The notes: generated by a model from the letters alone, not told the origin. 64,000 bases of DNA from Cynocephalus volans (GCF_027409185.1 NC_084461.1:190298501-190362500), one strand, 5' to 3'; numbered from the stretch's first letter, positions 1 to 11,113 are shown. A program made the numbers and translations.

Positions 1-300
1 TATCACTCTGACCCTAGATCCCTGCATGTAGGATATAACCTGGTAACAATCTCAAGTCTATATGTCATGTACAACTAACAGAAAGCTTGACGAAGTAATT
101 AGGCAGTCTTCCTTCTCTCTCTCTCTCTCCTTTGACCCTTCTCCCTTCTTGTGGTTATAAAATGCTAAGCTCTGCTGGCCCTCTTTGAAACACATTTTTC
201 AGGTCTACCTGATCTATGTGTCTCCCCAGATGCAATCGTCATATTGGCTCAATAAATCCTTGCTATATGTATTTGGCCCAAGTTTCTTTTTAGGTCAACA
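1..300 (+). mobile_element. 3' part of an endogenous retrovirus LTR, cut by the window edge
   Basis: The segment reads like the promoter and R/U5 part of a gammaretrovirus-like LTR. A TATAAAA motif near 157 is followed about 90 bp later by an AATAAA poly(A) signal (251-256), and the element ends in a typical ACA at 300. The 5' end lies outside the window. No internal retroviral gene follows, so it is probably a solo LTR. The family was not identified. Confidence 0.55.
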
Positions 301-1239
301 CACCTAATGTAGGGCAAGTACAGCATTGAAATAAATTGTAGTAAAGAATCACAATCCACTGAATAGCATAAGAATTCATGGATCCATGCTAATATAAATC
401 AATCAATAAATATATAAATGGGGGAGGGGAGGAAAGCTCTTCCTAAGAGTAGAATTGATACTGGCCCAGGTTCTTGGGTCTCGATGTCATAGAAATGAAC
501 AAGGCACCCAGCAGTATGACAAGAAAGATGCTTTATTAAAAGGAGACGGACTTATGCATAAGGGAGGCAGTGGTAGAGAAAGTGTCTCCCCAAAGGAAGT
601 TGGGGGAGGGTGTTTAAAGGCAAGCAGTTCCTCAGTTGACATCAGCATCTTCCTTTGATGATTTCTGATATTTTTATGGTGATCGTGAGGTAGGTTGGTT
701 CCAGGAGCATCTGGAGTGTTAACTCCTAAAGGGGTCTTAAAGTTAAGCTGCAACTTAGTCTTTATGGTTATGAGACAGGAGCAAAAGATGGGTACATAAT
801 GATAAGTTTTAAATAAAGCTAACAGTTATATTTTAAAAAGCCTTGGGGAAGGAGTTTTGCAACTCCATAAATATCTGTTCCTCTCTTATCTCAGTTTATT
901 CTATCAGGGCTGTTATGCCCAACTGGTTTCTTTCAGTAATTTTTATCAGGGTCATGGGGTAATCATGCACCCTGGGGGTCTCATGACTGAGGAGTGGAAA
1001 ATCACAGCCTGTAACAAAATGTCCTCTGCAGGAAAAATGGAGTCAGTCTGGTTCACAGTCCTAGCTCTATCCTGTCTTAGAGTGACAAATGACCAATGTA
1101 GGAAGAATAATGAAATTAGAGAACTACTTTTTGATAACTGTTATAATAATGACTGAGTCAGGCAAAAACCATCAATGGATGCTAAAATGAATGGGTCAAA
1201 ATTTGAGTAGCCACAGGTATTTACATAATCTCCAAATAC

Positions 1240-1261
1240 CACACACACACACACACACACA
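1240..1261. repeat. (CA)n microsatellite, about 11 units
   Basis: Perfect alternating CA dinucleotides in AT-rich intergenic DNA. Confidence 0.9.
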
Positions 1262-2424
1262 TTTATTACATAAAGGAAAATAGTAACTTTACAGTGGAGA
1301 AACTTGGCAGGCACTGTCTGAGCTAAATAATCACAGTTAGCATCATCATCAATAATGGTAGAAATCAATATTATGTGCCTTCTGATATAAGGCACTGAGA
1401 AGCACACAGCATCACTCTGTATTTCTGACAAAAATGTGTAACCTGCATCTAATTAGGAGTAAAAACATCAGACTAAAACAAATTGAGGGACAGTCTACAA
1501 AATAACAGGCCTGTTCCTTGTAAAAACATAAGAGGCATGACAAAGAAAACTAGGAGACTAAGACAGGTTGAAGGAGACAACAGACACATGTCAACTGATC
1601 GCACCTCATGACCCTGGACTTTCTTTCCATATAAAGGATATTGTTGGGACAGTATGTAAAATCAGAATAAGGTCTGTAAACTAGAAAATACTATTTTAGG
1701 AAATATACATAGAAGCATTTACAGTGAAGTCAAGGGACATCATTTCTTCAATTTAATCTTCAAAGGTCCAGCTGAGGAGATGGTGGTGGGGTTAAGACAA
1801 ATGTGGTAAAATGCTAACGGTTGGCACTCTTGGTGAATGTTATAGGGAAACTCCTTGTATTATTCTTGCAACTTTTCTCTAAATCTGAAATTATGTTATC
1901 TGTTCAAATATTCAAGCAGTATAAGTATATATAAACTGAGATTTCTATAGGCATTTACATGTTTATAAATCTGAAATTAAACATATCTTAGACAACAGCA
2001 ACAGCAAAATAATAGTGTAAAACAATTGTTTCAAGGGACAGGGACTAGGAACAAGAGTTTCAGGCATAGAGGAAACATTTTTTTCTGAAGGAGTTTCAAC
2101 GAACTTTGGTCACAGCTTTACAAAAATCAAAAAATCTGTCACAAAAGCACCCAGAAAGCACAGTCTCTTGCTTCTCCATTAACCTAGCTCTAGTTGTCCC
2201 TGGCAGCTCCCTTTCATCTTCTGCGGGATCCTGCCTCGGGACACCATTTCTCCTTGGACCTCCTAAATCAGAACCTGATGTGCTTGTGAAAAACACAGAT
2301 TTCTGGCCCGTACCTCAGGTTTACCTAAATAGAATCTGTGGGAGTGGGGCCCAGGAATCTTCATTTTAACAGGCATCCAAAAATGCTAAGCATTTAGGAA
2401 TAAATGACCATCAGTTTTTCAAGG

Positions 2425-3005
2425 CAATGGTGGTTGGCTCCTTCCAAAATGGCTCCCAGTGATCCTACTTCCTGGTATTCACATAGTTGTATAATCTCCC
2501 TTTGTGGGTGGCCCACACCTGGTGACTCGCTTCTAATGAATAGAGTAAGCAGCAGTGATGGAATGTTACTTGCAAGATTAGGTTGTAAGACCATGATTTC
2601 CAATCTCGCTGGTTCACTCTGTCTTGCCTTCTTCTTGCTTGCTTGCTCTGAGGAAAGCTACCACATCGTGAGCTGCCCTAATGGAAAGGACCACACGGTG
2701 AGGAGGTGAAGGCGACCTCTGGCCATCAGCCAACAAGGAATGGAAGCCCTCAGTCCAACAGCCCACAAGGAACTGAATCCTGTCAACGACCAGGTGAGAG
2801 AGCCACGTCCACGCCCTGAGGCCAGCATTGAGATGACCACAGCCCCAGCCAACACCTTAATCAGAGCCTGTAAGAGACCCTGGGGCAGAGGACCCAGCTA
2901 AGCCATTCCTGGACTCCCAACCTACAGAAACTATGAGATAATAAGTGTTGTTGTTTAAAGCCAGTAAGTTTGGGGGTAACTTGTTATGTAGCACTAGATA
3001 ACAGC
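2425..3005 (+). mobile_element. Ancient LTR-type interspersed repeat, family not assigned
   Basis: The 3' end has the phrase typical of old mammalian LTR repeats: a degenerate AATAA-like signal followed by a TTGTTGTTTAAAGCC-type segment and an end near a GATAACAGC motif. The whole about 580-bp block resembles a dispersed mammalian repeat. Its exact family cannot be set without a library search. Confidence 0.45.
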
Positions 3006-3717
3006 AACCTAAAGCAGAGCAAAGAATGCTCACCTGCGAGGCTTAAGACCAGGGTGCTGCTCCTGAATTTCTAAGTATTTAGCTCTATTGGCTCCGTTGT
3101 CCTGACTATAAAATGAATATCTAAAATAAAGGACATATAAGATTCTCACAAGTCCTAATTGTTCATTATTTTATTTGAAATATTATTTTATGGTGTTTTT
3201 CCTCCTTTCTACTATTTTCCCCTTTTGCTCAACTTCAAGCACACAGGTGGCTCTTTTCAGAGACTCCACGGAGACATGGGACGGGGCCGACACCCATCAC
3301 TGGGTGGCTGGCAAAACTTCCCTGGGTTTCAGAAGTGACTTGAAATAAGTAGGGAGGTGGGCAAAGTCTACGGGTCCTGAGATCACAGGACCAGTGCCCT
3401 TGGGCAGCACCCTGGAAGGGAATAACAGCAGGGCACACACACACACACAGATGTGCTCCTAGACCAGGGTTTCCAGCCTGGACAAACAGGCCGTGTCCCA
3501 GGAAGCAAAAAGAAACAGCTGAGAACCACCTGAAGGGCCACATGGGTGAAACATTGGACATTTCACTGGTGTCCAAGTTCAAAGACGACCAGTGACTAGG
3601 GACCCAGACATTTCTTAGCACTGCAGGGGATCCCATAACTAGGGGAAAGAGCCCCAAGAATAATCAAGGTGGAATTTTCCACTCTAAATAGATGGAAACC
3701 AGGAAACAAAATTAGGC

Positions 3718-3723
<6 letters not shown>

Positions 3724-3748
<25 letters not shown>
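3724..3748. repeat. Poly(A) tract, 25 bp
   Basis: An uninterrupted A run. It may be the tail of an eroded retroelement, but no recognisable body precedes it. Confidence 0.8.
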
Positions 3749-3904
3749 GACATGCCTTCTTTGCGGCACACCTAAGTTTGTAGGCTGTGAAACATTCCCA
3801 CCCGCATTCTACAAGGACCCCCTTCTGTTCTTTACCACTTGGTGGCTGGTAGGGCTCACTCAAGCTATTCATTCACCTTTAAATCCAGGACTTCTAGAGG
3901 GACT

Positions 3905-4052
3905 GAAGGATGATAGACCATTTGATCCAATCCTCATTTTACAGAAAAGTAAACTGAAGCCTCAAGAGGTGAAACTACATGCCGAAGTTCAACCTACTGG
4001 TCAGCCCAGTGGCTGGCTGGGTTAGGACTTAAACCCAGGTCTCGCATTCTAG
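3905..4052 (-). mobile_element. MIR SINE relic
   Basis: The reverse orientation MIR core is recognisable: a TTTACAGA..AAACTGAAG segment, then a GAGGTGAAACTACATGCC stretch standing for the usual 'taacttgcccaaggt' block, then AAACCCAGGTCT. The copy is strongly diverged, as expected for this old tRNA-derived SINE. Confidence 0.7.
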
Positions 4053-5209
4053 GAACATGTGGGAGCCTTGAATTCACCTCTTTTTGGCCTCTTATCCATC
4101 TCCATAGCTTACTTTAATGCTGTAGTGGATTTTGCTGATTCAGTATCATGTACTTGCTGTAGACTCTTTCTATGGAACATTTCTGAACCTATTATATGGA
4201 ACATTTCTAATGGGGGGTGGTCGTTGACAGGATATTGCAATTGTTGAGAACATCATCATGTAAAATGGTTTTCTGTGGATATACACAGAGAAAAAGAGTA
4301 GGAAAGAAAGCTCTTGGCTATCCCTAATTTCCCTTTGCTTCCTCCATTCCCACTATTAAAGGAAAATACTGGTTTCAAGCAGTTTTATGTATTATCCGAC
4401 TACAAGCATGTCACTTGCACAGGGCAGTTGCACCCCCACGGTCAGTATCCCAGGCCCACCAAGTGTGCAAGTCCAGGGGCACCATCCCACAGAGCTGTAT
4501 CTGTCCTGCTCACACCTCCTCCTCCTTTCTCTTTCCTTCTCCTCCCTGCATCCCCCTCCTTTTCTTTCTTTGTGCCTGATCTTTCCTTCTACTCCTGCAC
4601 TCTGCTTTTTGCCGCCCCGCTCTTGATGCCATCTTGTGGTAATGGAGAGAATTAAACTAGCCTGAGCAGGAAGGAGGAAGGTCCCAGAATATGGTTCAGT
4701 ACAGTTAAAGCCAATGCAATGTGATTAAGGAAGGAGGTTCATTTTGAGTCATGATCCATGTATTAAGGCATCTTTAAGCAATCTATTGTTTTATTCACTA
4801 CTCACTAGGAGTAGAGAAGGACAAGCTGACCAGTAGCTTTTTTTTTCTCTTTTAATTCAGCTTCCCACAAGCCTGGGGACACTGGATAGACTGTACTAAA
4901 TTAACCCACTGTGGTATTCCTGAAATTGTTCTGTGCTATATATTTGAGAAACACGTTTTTCCATGGACCTCAGATTTGACCATTATGAAATCATGACTTC
5001 GAGTTCTGAAGGCATTCCCATTTTTAAGAATTACCTTCTAAGATATTAATGCAGAAGTCCTCAAAATAAATGAAACTCCGTTAATGGATTGGAAGACTTA
5101 ATATTGTTAGGATAACAATACAAAGCAATACACAGATTCATTATATCAAAATCCCAATAGTATTTCTTGCAGAAATGGAAAAACTCATCCTAAGATTCAT
5201 ATGGAATTT

Positions 5210-5737
5210 TGTCACCTCTCCCCCAGGGTGACAGAGAGAGAGAGCCGAATCCTAACCACTAGACCACCAGGGAACTTCCCCAGGGTGACAGAGATGCAAA
5301 GGAATACTCAAAGCCCGTTTCTTTTGAGCAGTGAGAAGCCCCAAAGGGGTTAATTTTCCAGGAACCCTCAAGAGAGAGGCATTCCTCCTTGGAAAATAAC
5401 ACTGAGCTGGGGTCTTCTCTCAGTATTTATTCTCCAGGCCAGAAAGTTACAGAAAAAGAACATAGGTGGTTACAAAAAGAACAGTAAGATAATTGTCATG
5501 GCAACAATCATTAGGTTTAGCTGCACCAAGGACATCTGCCCTTACAGCCAGCAACTTGGCTGTGTAACAATTCTTTATCTCCAGCAGAGACTTTAGCCCA
5601 GGGAAAGTTTCCTGTCTTTCACAAGCTTAACATTTCTATGTGTAATTTTAAAAAGTTAGGCTATGCCTGAAACTACAGGGCCTTGGAAGCTAGGCCCTGT
5701 CAAATACATTTCCTTTATAAATGTTAGTATAACCACA
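5210..5737 (-). mobile_element. Solo LTR, class II-like, with 6-bp target duplication
   Basis: The 528-bp element starts TG and ends CA and is flanked by identical GAATTT hexamers at 5204-5209 and 5738-5743, which are single copy in the L1 it interrupts. A 6-bp duplication is characteristic of class II (betaretrovirus-like) ERVs. Read on the - strand it contains a TATAAA-type motif near its start and an AATAAA signal in GGAGAATAAATACTG. No internal retroviral sequence remains. A tRNA-derived insertion sits near its 3' end (5238-5277). Confidence 0.8.
5238..5277 (-). pseudogene. Inserted 5' half of tRNA-Glu with 17-bp target duplication
   Basis: On the - strand, positions 5273 down to 5244 match the first 30 nt of mammalian tRNA-Glu (begins TCCCTGGTGGTCTAGTGG, ends ATTCGGC), as far as I know that sequence. 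The match decays just before the anticodon, so only the 5' half is present. The insert lies between two identical 17-bp copies of CCCCAGGGTGACAGAGA at 5221-5237 and 5278-5294. There is no A tail, and the T-arm and acceptor 3' side are missing, so it cannot make a tRNA. It is best read as a tailless retrocopy of a tRNA fragment. Confidence 0.75.
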
Positions 5738-6377
5738 GAATTTCAAGAATAGCCAAAATGATGCTATGTTTTAAAGAAACAATGTTTTAAAGAAACAAAC
5801 AAATAAAAAAGAACAAAGTTGGGGGACTCACATTTCCCAATTTCAAACCTTGTTACAAATCTACAGTAATCAAAACAGTGTGTTATTTGCATAAGAATAA
5901 ACATATAAACCAATAGAATAGGATTAAGATCCCAGAAATAAACACTCACATCTGTGATCAGTTGATTTTCCACAAGGGGAAATAAATGGTCTCTTCTATA
6001 AGTAGGGCTGGGAAAACTGGATATCCGCTGGATATCCAAGAATAAAGTTGGACCCTTACCTTACACCAAATACAAAAATTCACTCAGAATGGGTCAAAGC
6101 CCTAAATTTTAGGAACTAAGACTATAAAACTCCTAGAAGAAAACATAGAGGGAAATCTGCATGACCTTGGCCTTGGCAATGGTTTCTTAAATATGACACC
6201 AAAAGCATAGTCAACAATAAAAAAAATAGATAAATTGGACTTCATTAAGATTAGAAATTTTTGTTCAATAGACAATATTAAGAGAGTTGAAAAGACAATC
6301 CACAGAATGGAAGAAAATATTTGCAAATCATATATCCAGTAAGGGTTTAATATCCAGAATACATAAAGAATCCTACA

Positions 6378-6944
6378 GTTGGAGTGAGCAGGAGTGAAGC
6401 CACATTGGGACCTAAAATCATATGGGCTACGAGGAAATTTTAAGAGGACACAGTTTTTTTTCTTGGCATGCATTTCTCTGAGTTCCCTCTTTTCCCACAG
6501 TTATTTGATATTTTGAACCTTGGTTGTGGGGCAAGAGGACATTATTTACATGTATATATAGTTGTTTTCTAGTCAGCCTGGAGCTGCAGACCTGCATGTA
6601 TTATCTAAGGAAACCAAGGAAGACATCAATAAAGCTAGGCTGATTCCACCCCTCCAGCAGGATCCTGAAATAAAAGCAAGGATGGGAGCAGAAGCCAGAT
6701 GAGTCTTGGTGAGTCTGCACCTGGCCCCTTCCATGTCCCTCTCCCTCCTGCTTTTCCTTTCCCATGTTCCATTCCCTCAGCTCCTCTTTAAAACCCCCCT
6801 GAATCCCTAAAGTGGGGAGACAGTTCTAGTCTGTCTCCTCAGACGTCTGATAATGAACTTCCTGCCTCCACCAACATTTGGGACTGATGAGTCTTTTGTT
6901 TCTGAGCAGAGAGCAGCGGGACCTGGACACTGGTAATACTGCAG
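6378..6944 (+). mobile_element. Solo ERV LTR inside the L1
   Basis: This about 567-bp block breaks the L1 sequence between a CCTACA and a CTTAACAAC segment that are adjacent in L1. It has LTR-like composition, a CTTTAAAACC promoter-like motif near 6786 and a pyrimidine-rich 3' end. The flanks CTACAG and CTGCAG may be a diverged target duplication. Exact ends and family are uncertain. Confidence 0.6.
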
Positions 6945-7329
6945 CTTAACAACAAAAAGATAACCAATTGTAAAAAGAGCAAGGGACTTCAATAGACATT
7001 TCTCCTAAAGATATGCAGATGGCCAATAAGTACACAAAAAGATGTTCCACATCATTAGCTATTAGAGAAATGTAAATCAAAACCAAAATGAAATACATAC
7101 CACTTCACACTCATTAGGATGGCTTTAAGTTTTTTTTTTTTTTTTTTTTTTTTATTAGAAAATAACAGTTGTTGAGAGGATATGAAGAAATTGGAACTCT
7201 TGTATGTTGCTGATGGGAACTGAAAATGGCACAGCCACTGTGGAAAGAGTTTGCAGTTCCTCAAAAAGTTACACATAGAATTTCCATATAACCTAGTTAT
7301 TCCATGCCTAGATATAGACCCATAGAAAT

Positions 7330-7754
7330 TGCTGTGGATTGAATATTCCCCCAAAACTCATTAGAAACTTAATCTCCACTGTAACAGTGTTAAGAGGGTG
7401 GGAAATCTTATTACAGTCATTGAAAGGTGTGGCCTTTAAGGGGTGAGTAGATTGTGAGGTCTGTGCCCTGGCGAATGGATTAATCCATTGATAATTTAAT
7501 GGGTGGTCTTGGGTGTGGTCATGATGGCTTTATAAGGAGAGTGAGTGAGCAGGTTAGTTCTCTCTTGCTCAGCCTATTCACTGATACCCTGAGTTGCTAC
7601 GGAGAGTCAACACCAAGAAGAAAGCCCTCTCCAGATGTTCTCCCTGGACCTTGGACTTCCCAGCCTCTAAAACTGTAAGGAAAAAATTCTATATATTTGT
7701 AAATTACCCAGTTTCAGGTATTCTGTTATGATCAACAGGAAACGAACTAATACA
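7330..7754 (+). mobile_element. MaLR LTR (MLT1-like) inside the L1
   Basis: The element begins TGCTGTGGATTGAATATTCC and ends CGAACTAATACA, the termini of MLT1-type LTRs. Internally it shows the characteristic GGCCTTTAAGGGGTGA, GGATTAATCC, CTTGGACTTCCCAGCCTC and AATTACCCAGTTTCAGG segments in the right order. It interrupts the L1 between 7329 and 7755. Flanks GAAAT and CGAAT may be the 5-bp target duplication. Confidence 0.85.
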
Positions 7755-8378
7755 CGAATGCTTGTAACAATGCTATTCACAATAGCCAAAATGTGGAAAC
7801 AACCTAAGTGACCATTCACAGATGAATGGATAAATAAAATATGGTGTGCAGTATATATTCACAATGGAATATAATTCAGCCATAAAAAGAAAGAAGTACT
7901 GACTTATGCTACCACATGGATGAACCTTGAAAACATCATGCTAAGTGAAAGAAGCCAGACACAAAAGGACAAATACTGTGTGATTTCAAATTCAGAGACA
8001 GAAGTAGATTAGAGGTTACTGGAAAATGGGAAAAAGGAATAATGAGGAGCTACTGCTTAATGGGTACAGGGTTTAGGTTGAGGATGACAAAAAAGTTTTG
8101 GAAAGAGAGAGAGAGATGATAGTTACACAACATCGTGAATATAATTAACTCCACTCAATTGTATGCTTAAAAAATGATTAAAATGGCAAATCTTATGTTA
8201 TATATACTTTACTAGTAATAAAAAATAAAAATAAAAAATAACTGAAACTGGGAATAGGCCACTTAACTGAATCCACAAGAACAAAAATGTCATAATAAAT
8301 GGGAGCGAGAGGATAGGCTTGACTGTGTAGCTATCTTGAAAAATAGCTATGAAAATAAGCTTATTTGATATGATATTT

Positions 8379-8456
8379 AACATATTTTACATTATGTTCC
8401 AATTAATGTATCTTACATTTTGTTCCAATTAACATATTTTACATTATGTTCCAATT
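8379..8456. repeat. Tandem repeat, 3 copies of 26 bp
   Basis: Units 8379-8404, 8405-8430 and 8431-8456 follow one another without spacer. Units 1 and 3 are identical (start AACATATTTTACATTATG) and the middle unit differs at a few positions. It is AT-rich. Confidence 0.85.
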
Positions 8457-9031
8457 AATCACTAACTCTTAAAACAAAGGCAAAATCAAGTCTTTGTTTT
8501 TCCCCAATAAAATTAGAAACTCCCAAGCTGAGAACACATATATATCTTTAGGGAGGGAGAGATGTTTGAATAGAGACTGATATCATACTGGTCAGTTCAT
8601 TGGGGAATGGTTTTGCATCTTGTGGCCTTTTGCTCCCCTGAGATCATAAATATATGGAAAATCAAGGATCCCCTGTACTCGTAGGAACAGTTGCCATAGC
8701 ACCGATAAGCAGGAGACAGAGCCGACTCCATAATTTGTGGAGCCCGATGCAAAATCAAAATGCAAGCCCCTTTGTTCAGAGAGCCTTGAGAGTTTCAAGG
8801 CTGTAACATCAGAGCATTAAACCAAGTGCACTTCTGAGTGAGGGGCTTGGTGTGGCTGCACAGGTCACATGTCCACGAGGCCAGCCCTAGCAGTAGCTGA
8901 GAGCCAGCAATTGCTGAGCAGTAGCTGAGAACCTGGGAGTGTCTGGTGGAACTACAGAGAAAGAAGAGGTGGGTGGGTGGCCCCCAGGTACCAGTGTAGC
9001 TGAAGAAGACATTGCCAGCTGACGGACACAA

Positions 9032-9159
9032 CAGCCCACCCTCCACGGCCCTTAGGTGAGTGAGAAGACAGCCTTTATGTGGTTAGCCACTACGATTCCA
9101 GGCTCTGTCTGTTGTGGCAGCTGGTGTTAAATACCCTGAAACATTCAGACCCCAAAGCC
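9032..9159 (+). repeat. Direct repeat, copy 1 of a 128-bp segment
   Basis: The segment recurs at 10238-10364 with about 12 mismatches by eye (about 90% identity). It starts at AGCCCACCCT and ends at CCCCAAAGCC. Flanking sequence is not shared. Neither copy has an open frame of note. Confidence 0.85.
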
Positions 9160-9260
9160 TTCTTCTCCCTTACTTCTAATTTGCTGCTTCTAACTGCAGG
9201 CCTGTCTCAGCCAGCTGCCAAAAAAAAAAAAAGAATGAGAGTGCCAGGCATTAGGTAGTG

Positions 9261-9421
9261 TTGGTACAATGGACTGAATTTTTGTGTCCTCCCAAATTCA
9301 TATCCCAAAGGTTCCACCCCAATCACCTCCCAAAGGCTTTATCTCCTCATTCCATCACATTGGGGATTAGGGTTTCAACATAAGCATTTGGGGGGAACAA
9401 ACACTCAGTCCATTGTACCAA
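9261..9421. mobile_element. Foldback fragment of a MaLR LTR
   Basis: The left arm (about 9261-9303) reads as the 5' terminus of an MLT1-like LTR (TGGTACAATGGACTGAAT). The right arm (about 9379-9421) is the same terminus in reverse complement (TCAGTCCATTGTACCA). The outer 15 bp pair perfectly and the rest of the arms pair with several mismatches. The loop continues the LTR in the inverted orientation (CCATCACATTGGGGATTAGG). This is a rearranged, head-to-head LTR, not a simple insertion. Confidence 0.7.
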
Positions 9422-10237
9422 AAATACCCAAAGCCTGGCAGACCTGATAGAGACCCCTCAGCTGCAAGTTCTTGGAGACAGGACACCTCTGTCCCCAACT
9501 GATTAACTCAGCCTGTGGTCCTTTGTTAAGATGAAGATTCCAGCCTAATTACTATCATGACTCCAAAGCAGTGATGAGCTGAAGTAATATCTTTTGTGAT
9601 AGCTCCAATGAGTGAAACGTGACATTAATCAATGAGATTTCTATGAATGACACCGTCACAGACACTACTCATACTACTGTGGTCTGTCGCCTATGTTCAT
9701 AGTGGAAGGAAATGCTGCATTCCAGTTAAAGTTAATGAGAATAAAGATATTTTCCCCATCCAAGTTCAAGGGGTGTTTGGACCACAGGTTAAGACCCCCA
9801 GTTTGGAGGGTCTTCTGGGTCCACCAAATCCTCAATGAATCACCCAATTCTGCCCCATTCTTCTTTCTCCAGACTAAACCCAGATTTAGTTTCCTACGCT
9901 GAATGTCAGGACCTTTGTCTCCTACAGGGACTATCCTGTTCGAGGTATCTGTTCAAGTCTCGGGTTAGCCGTCACCTCCTCCCTGAAGCCTCCCTGACTT
10001 CTTGGGCTGCATCAGGTGCCTCCTCTGTCCCTCCCAGGCTCCATCTCTCCTCATCCAGCAGTGGCCGTCCCATCACAGCCTCCACTGGCCAAGATCCAGC
10101 CTATTGACTGGAGTGACACTGACATGTCATTTCAGAGTCAAAGCAGCTGAGAGCTGGTGGTGAGAGATGAAGACAGCAGCTCCATCCTTTTCTTCCCCAC
10201 CACAGCACCCCTGGAGGCTCCGGGCTTTCGAAGGAGG

Positions 10238-10364
10238 AGCCCACCCTTTGCAGCCCTTAGATGAGTGAGAAGACAGCCTTTATGTGGTTAGCCACTGTGA
10301 TTCCAGGCTCTGTCTGTTGTGGCAGCTGGCATTAAATACCCTAAAACCTCCAGACCCCAAAGCC
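10238..10364 (+). repeat. Direct repeat, copy 2 of the 128-bp segment
   Basis: Partner of 9032-9159, 1.2 kb downstream in the same orientation. Nearly all differences between the copies are transitions. Confidence 0.85.
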
Positions 10365-10456
10365 CAAGCCTAGAAGAGAGTAAAGCAACCTGGCAGATGG
10401 TTAATGATGGAATGTTCTGCTTTTAATCACCTTTTTTAAAAAAAAAAGCTAGCTAA

Positions 10457-10560
10457 GGGCTGGCCAGTTAGCTCAGTTGGTTAGAATGCAGTGTTAAAAC
10501 ACCAAGGTCAAGGGTTCAGATCCCCATACCAGCCAGATGCCAAATAAATAAATAAATAAT
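10457..10560 (+). mobile_element. tRNA-Ile-derived SINE
   Basis: The body begins GGGCTGGCCAGTTAGCTCAG and includes a TTGGTTAGAATGCAG box A part, a CCAAGGTCAAGGGTTCAGAT box B part and an (AAAT)n tail. It follows the cloverleaf sequence of tRNA-Ile (AAT) almost throughout. The family resembles, from memory, the colugo CYN SINE. The anticodon region is degenerate, so it is not a tRNA gene. Confidence 0.8.
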
Positions 10561-10589
10561 TTTTTAAAAAGAGCTGTCTATCTAACATT

Positions 10590-10790
10590 TACGGACATTA
10601 TGAATCAGGCACTGTTCCAAGAACTCAATGTTCATGAAATCATTTAATCATTTTACCCCATACTTATGGGAGAGCTCTCTATTATCATTTCCATTTTACA
10701 AATGAGAAATTAGAGGCACAGAGAAATGAAGTAACTTGTCCAGGGTTGAAGCTGGAATTTTAACTCTGAACACGGGGCCCATGTGCTCAT
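10590..10790 (-). mobile_element. MIR SINE relic
   Basis: The reverse MIR order is visible: AATCAGGCACTGTTCCAAG, then CATTTTACAAATGAGAAATTAG, then GAAGTAACTTGTCCAGGG. Diverged and inactive. Confidence 0.75.
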
Positions 10791-10869
10791 CCCTTACCTA
10801 AACATGGCAGGTGCAGGCTCCACCTAAATGCCACCACCGAGGCATACCAGGCACAAACAGGGTCAGTCA

Positions 10870-11113
10870 GTGAAAGGGGATGTGACTGCGGAAGTAGAAA
10901 GAGACTGGAAGATGCAATGCTGCTGGCTTTCTCCTAAATGCTAGGAAAAGGCAGGGAAACAATCTCCCTTGAAGCCTCCAGAATGAACACAGCTCTAGCA
11001 ACACTTTGATTTGAGGACTTCCGACCTCCAGAACTGTAAGATAATAAATCTGTGTTGTTTTAAGCCACTAAGTGCGTGGCAATTTGTTACAGCAGCAAGA
11101 AGAAACTAATACA
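10870..11113 (+). mobile_element. 3' end of an old MaLR-type LTR
   Basis: The end contains GACCTCCAGAACTGTAAG, AATAAATCTGTGTTG, TTTTAAGCCACTAAG and the terminus GAAACTAATACAG, a combination typical of old mammalian LTRs. The 5' limit is uncertain. Confidence 0.6.

Larger units (their letters stand above)
301..5072. other. Intergenic stretch with mixed old repeats and no gene
   Basis: No coding exon, RNA gene or conserved domain was recognised here. It holds a (CA)n tract, a degenerate LTR-type repeat near 2.4-3.0 kb, a poly(A) run, a MIR relic near 3.9 kb and otherwise unassigned AT-rich sequence. Short open frames are scattered on both strands and look random. In human the upstream neighbour of DTX1 is OAS2; nothing resembling OAS coding sequence is visible. 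Confidence 0.6.
5073..8240 (+). mobile_element. 3' part of an L1 LINE, interrupted by three LTR insertions
   Basis: The segments 5073-5209, 5738-6378, 6945-7329 and 7755-8240 join into one continuous L1 (end of ORF2 and 3'UTR) on the + strand. Recognisable pieces include the ORF2 stretch with ATCCTAAGATTCATATGG, the region around AATCAAAACAGTGTG, the TCCACATCATTAGCTATTAG stretch, and the A-rich 3' end near 8225. The reading frame is broken by stops, indels, a T-run at 7132-7153 and the insertions, so it is inactive. The insertions give a relative age order: L1 first, LTRs later. Confidence 0.85.

Noticed and set aside
5241-5277. Cetartiodactyl-type tRNA-Glu SINE
   Set aside because: The match ends at the anticodon, there is no SINE body or tail, and no other such SINE is seen in the window.
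10457-10560. Possible functional tRNA-Ile gene
   Set aside because: The body diverges in the anticodon region and acceptor stem and has an (AAAT)n tail; it is a SINE.
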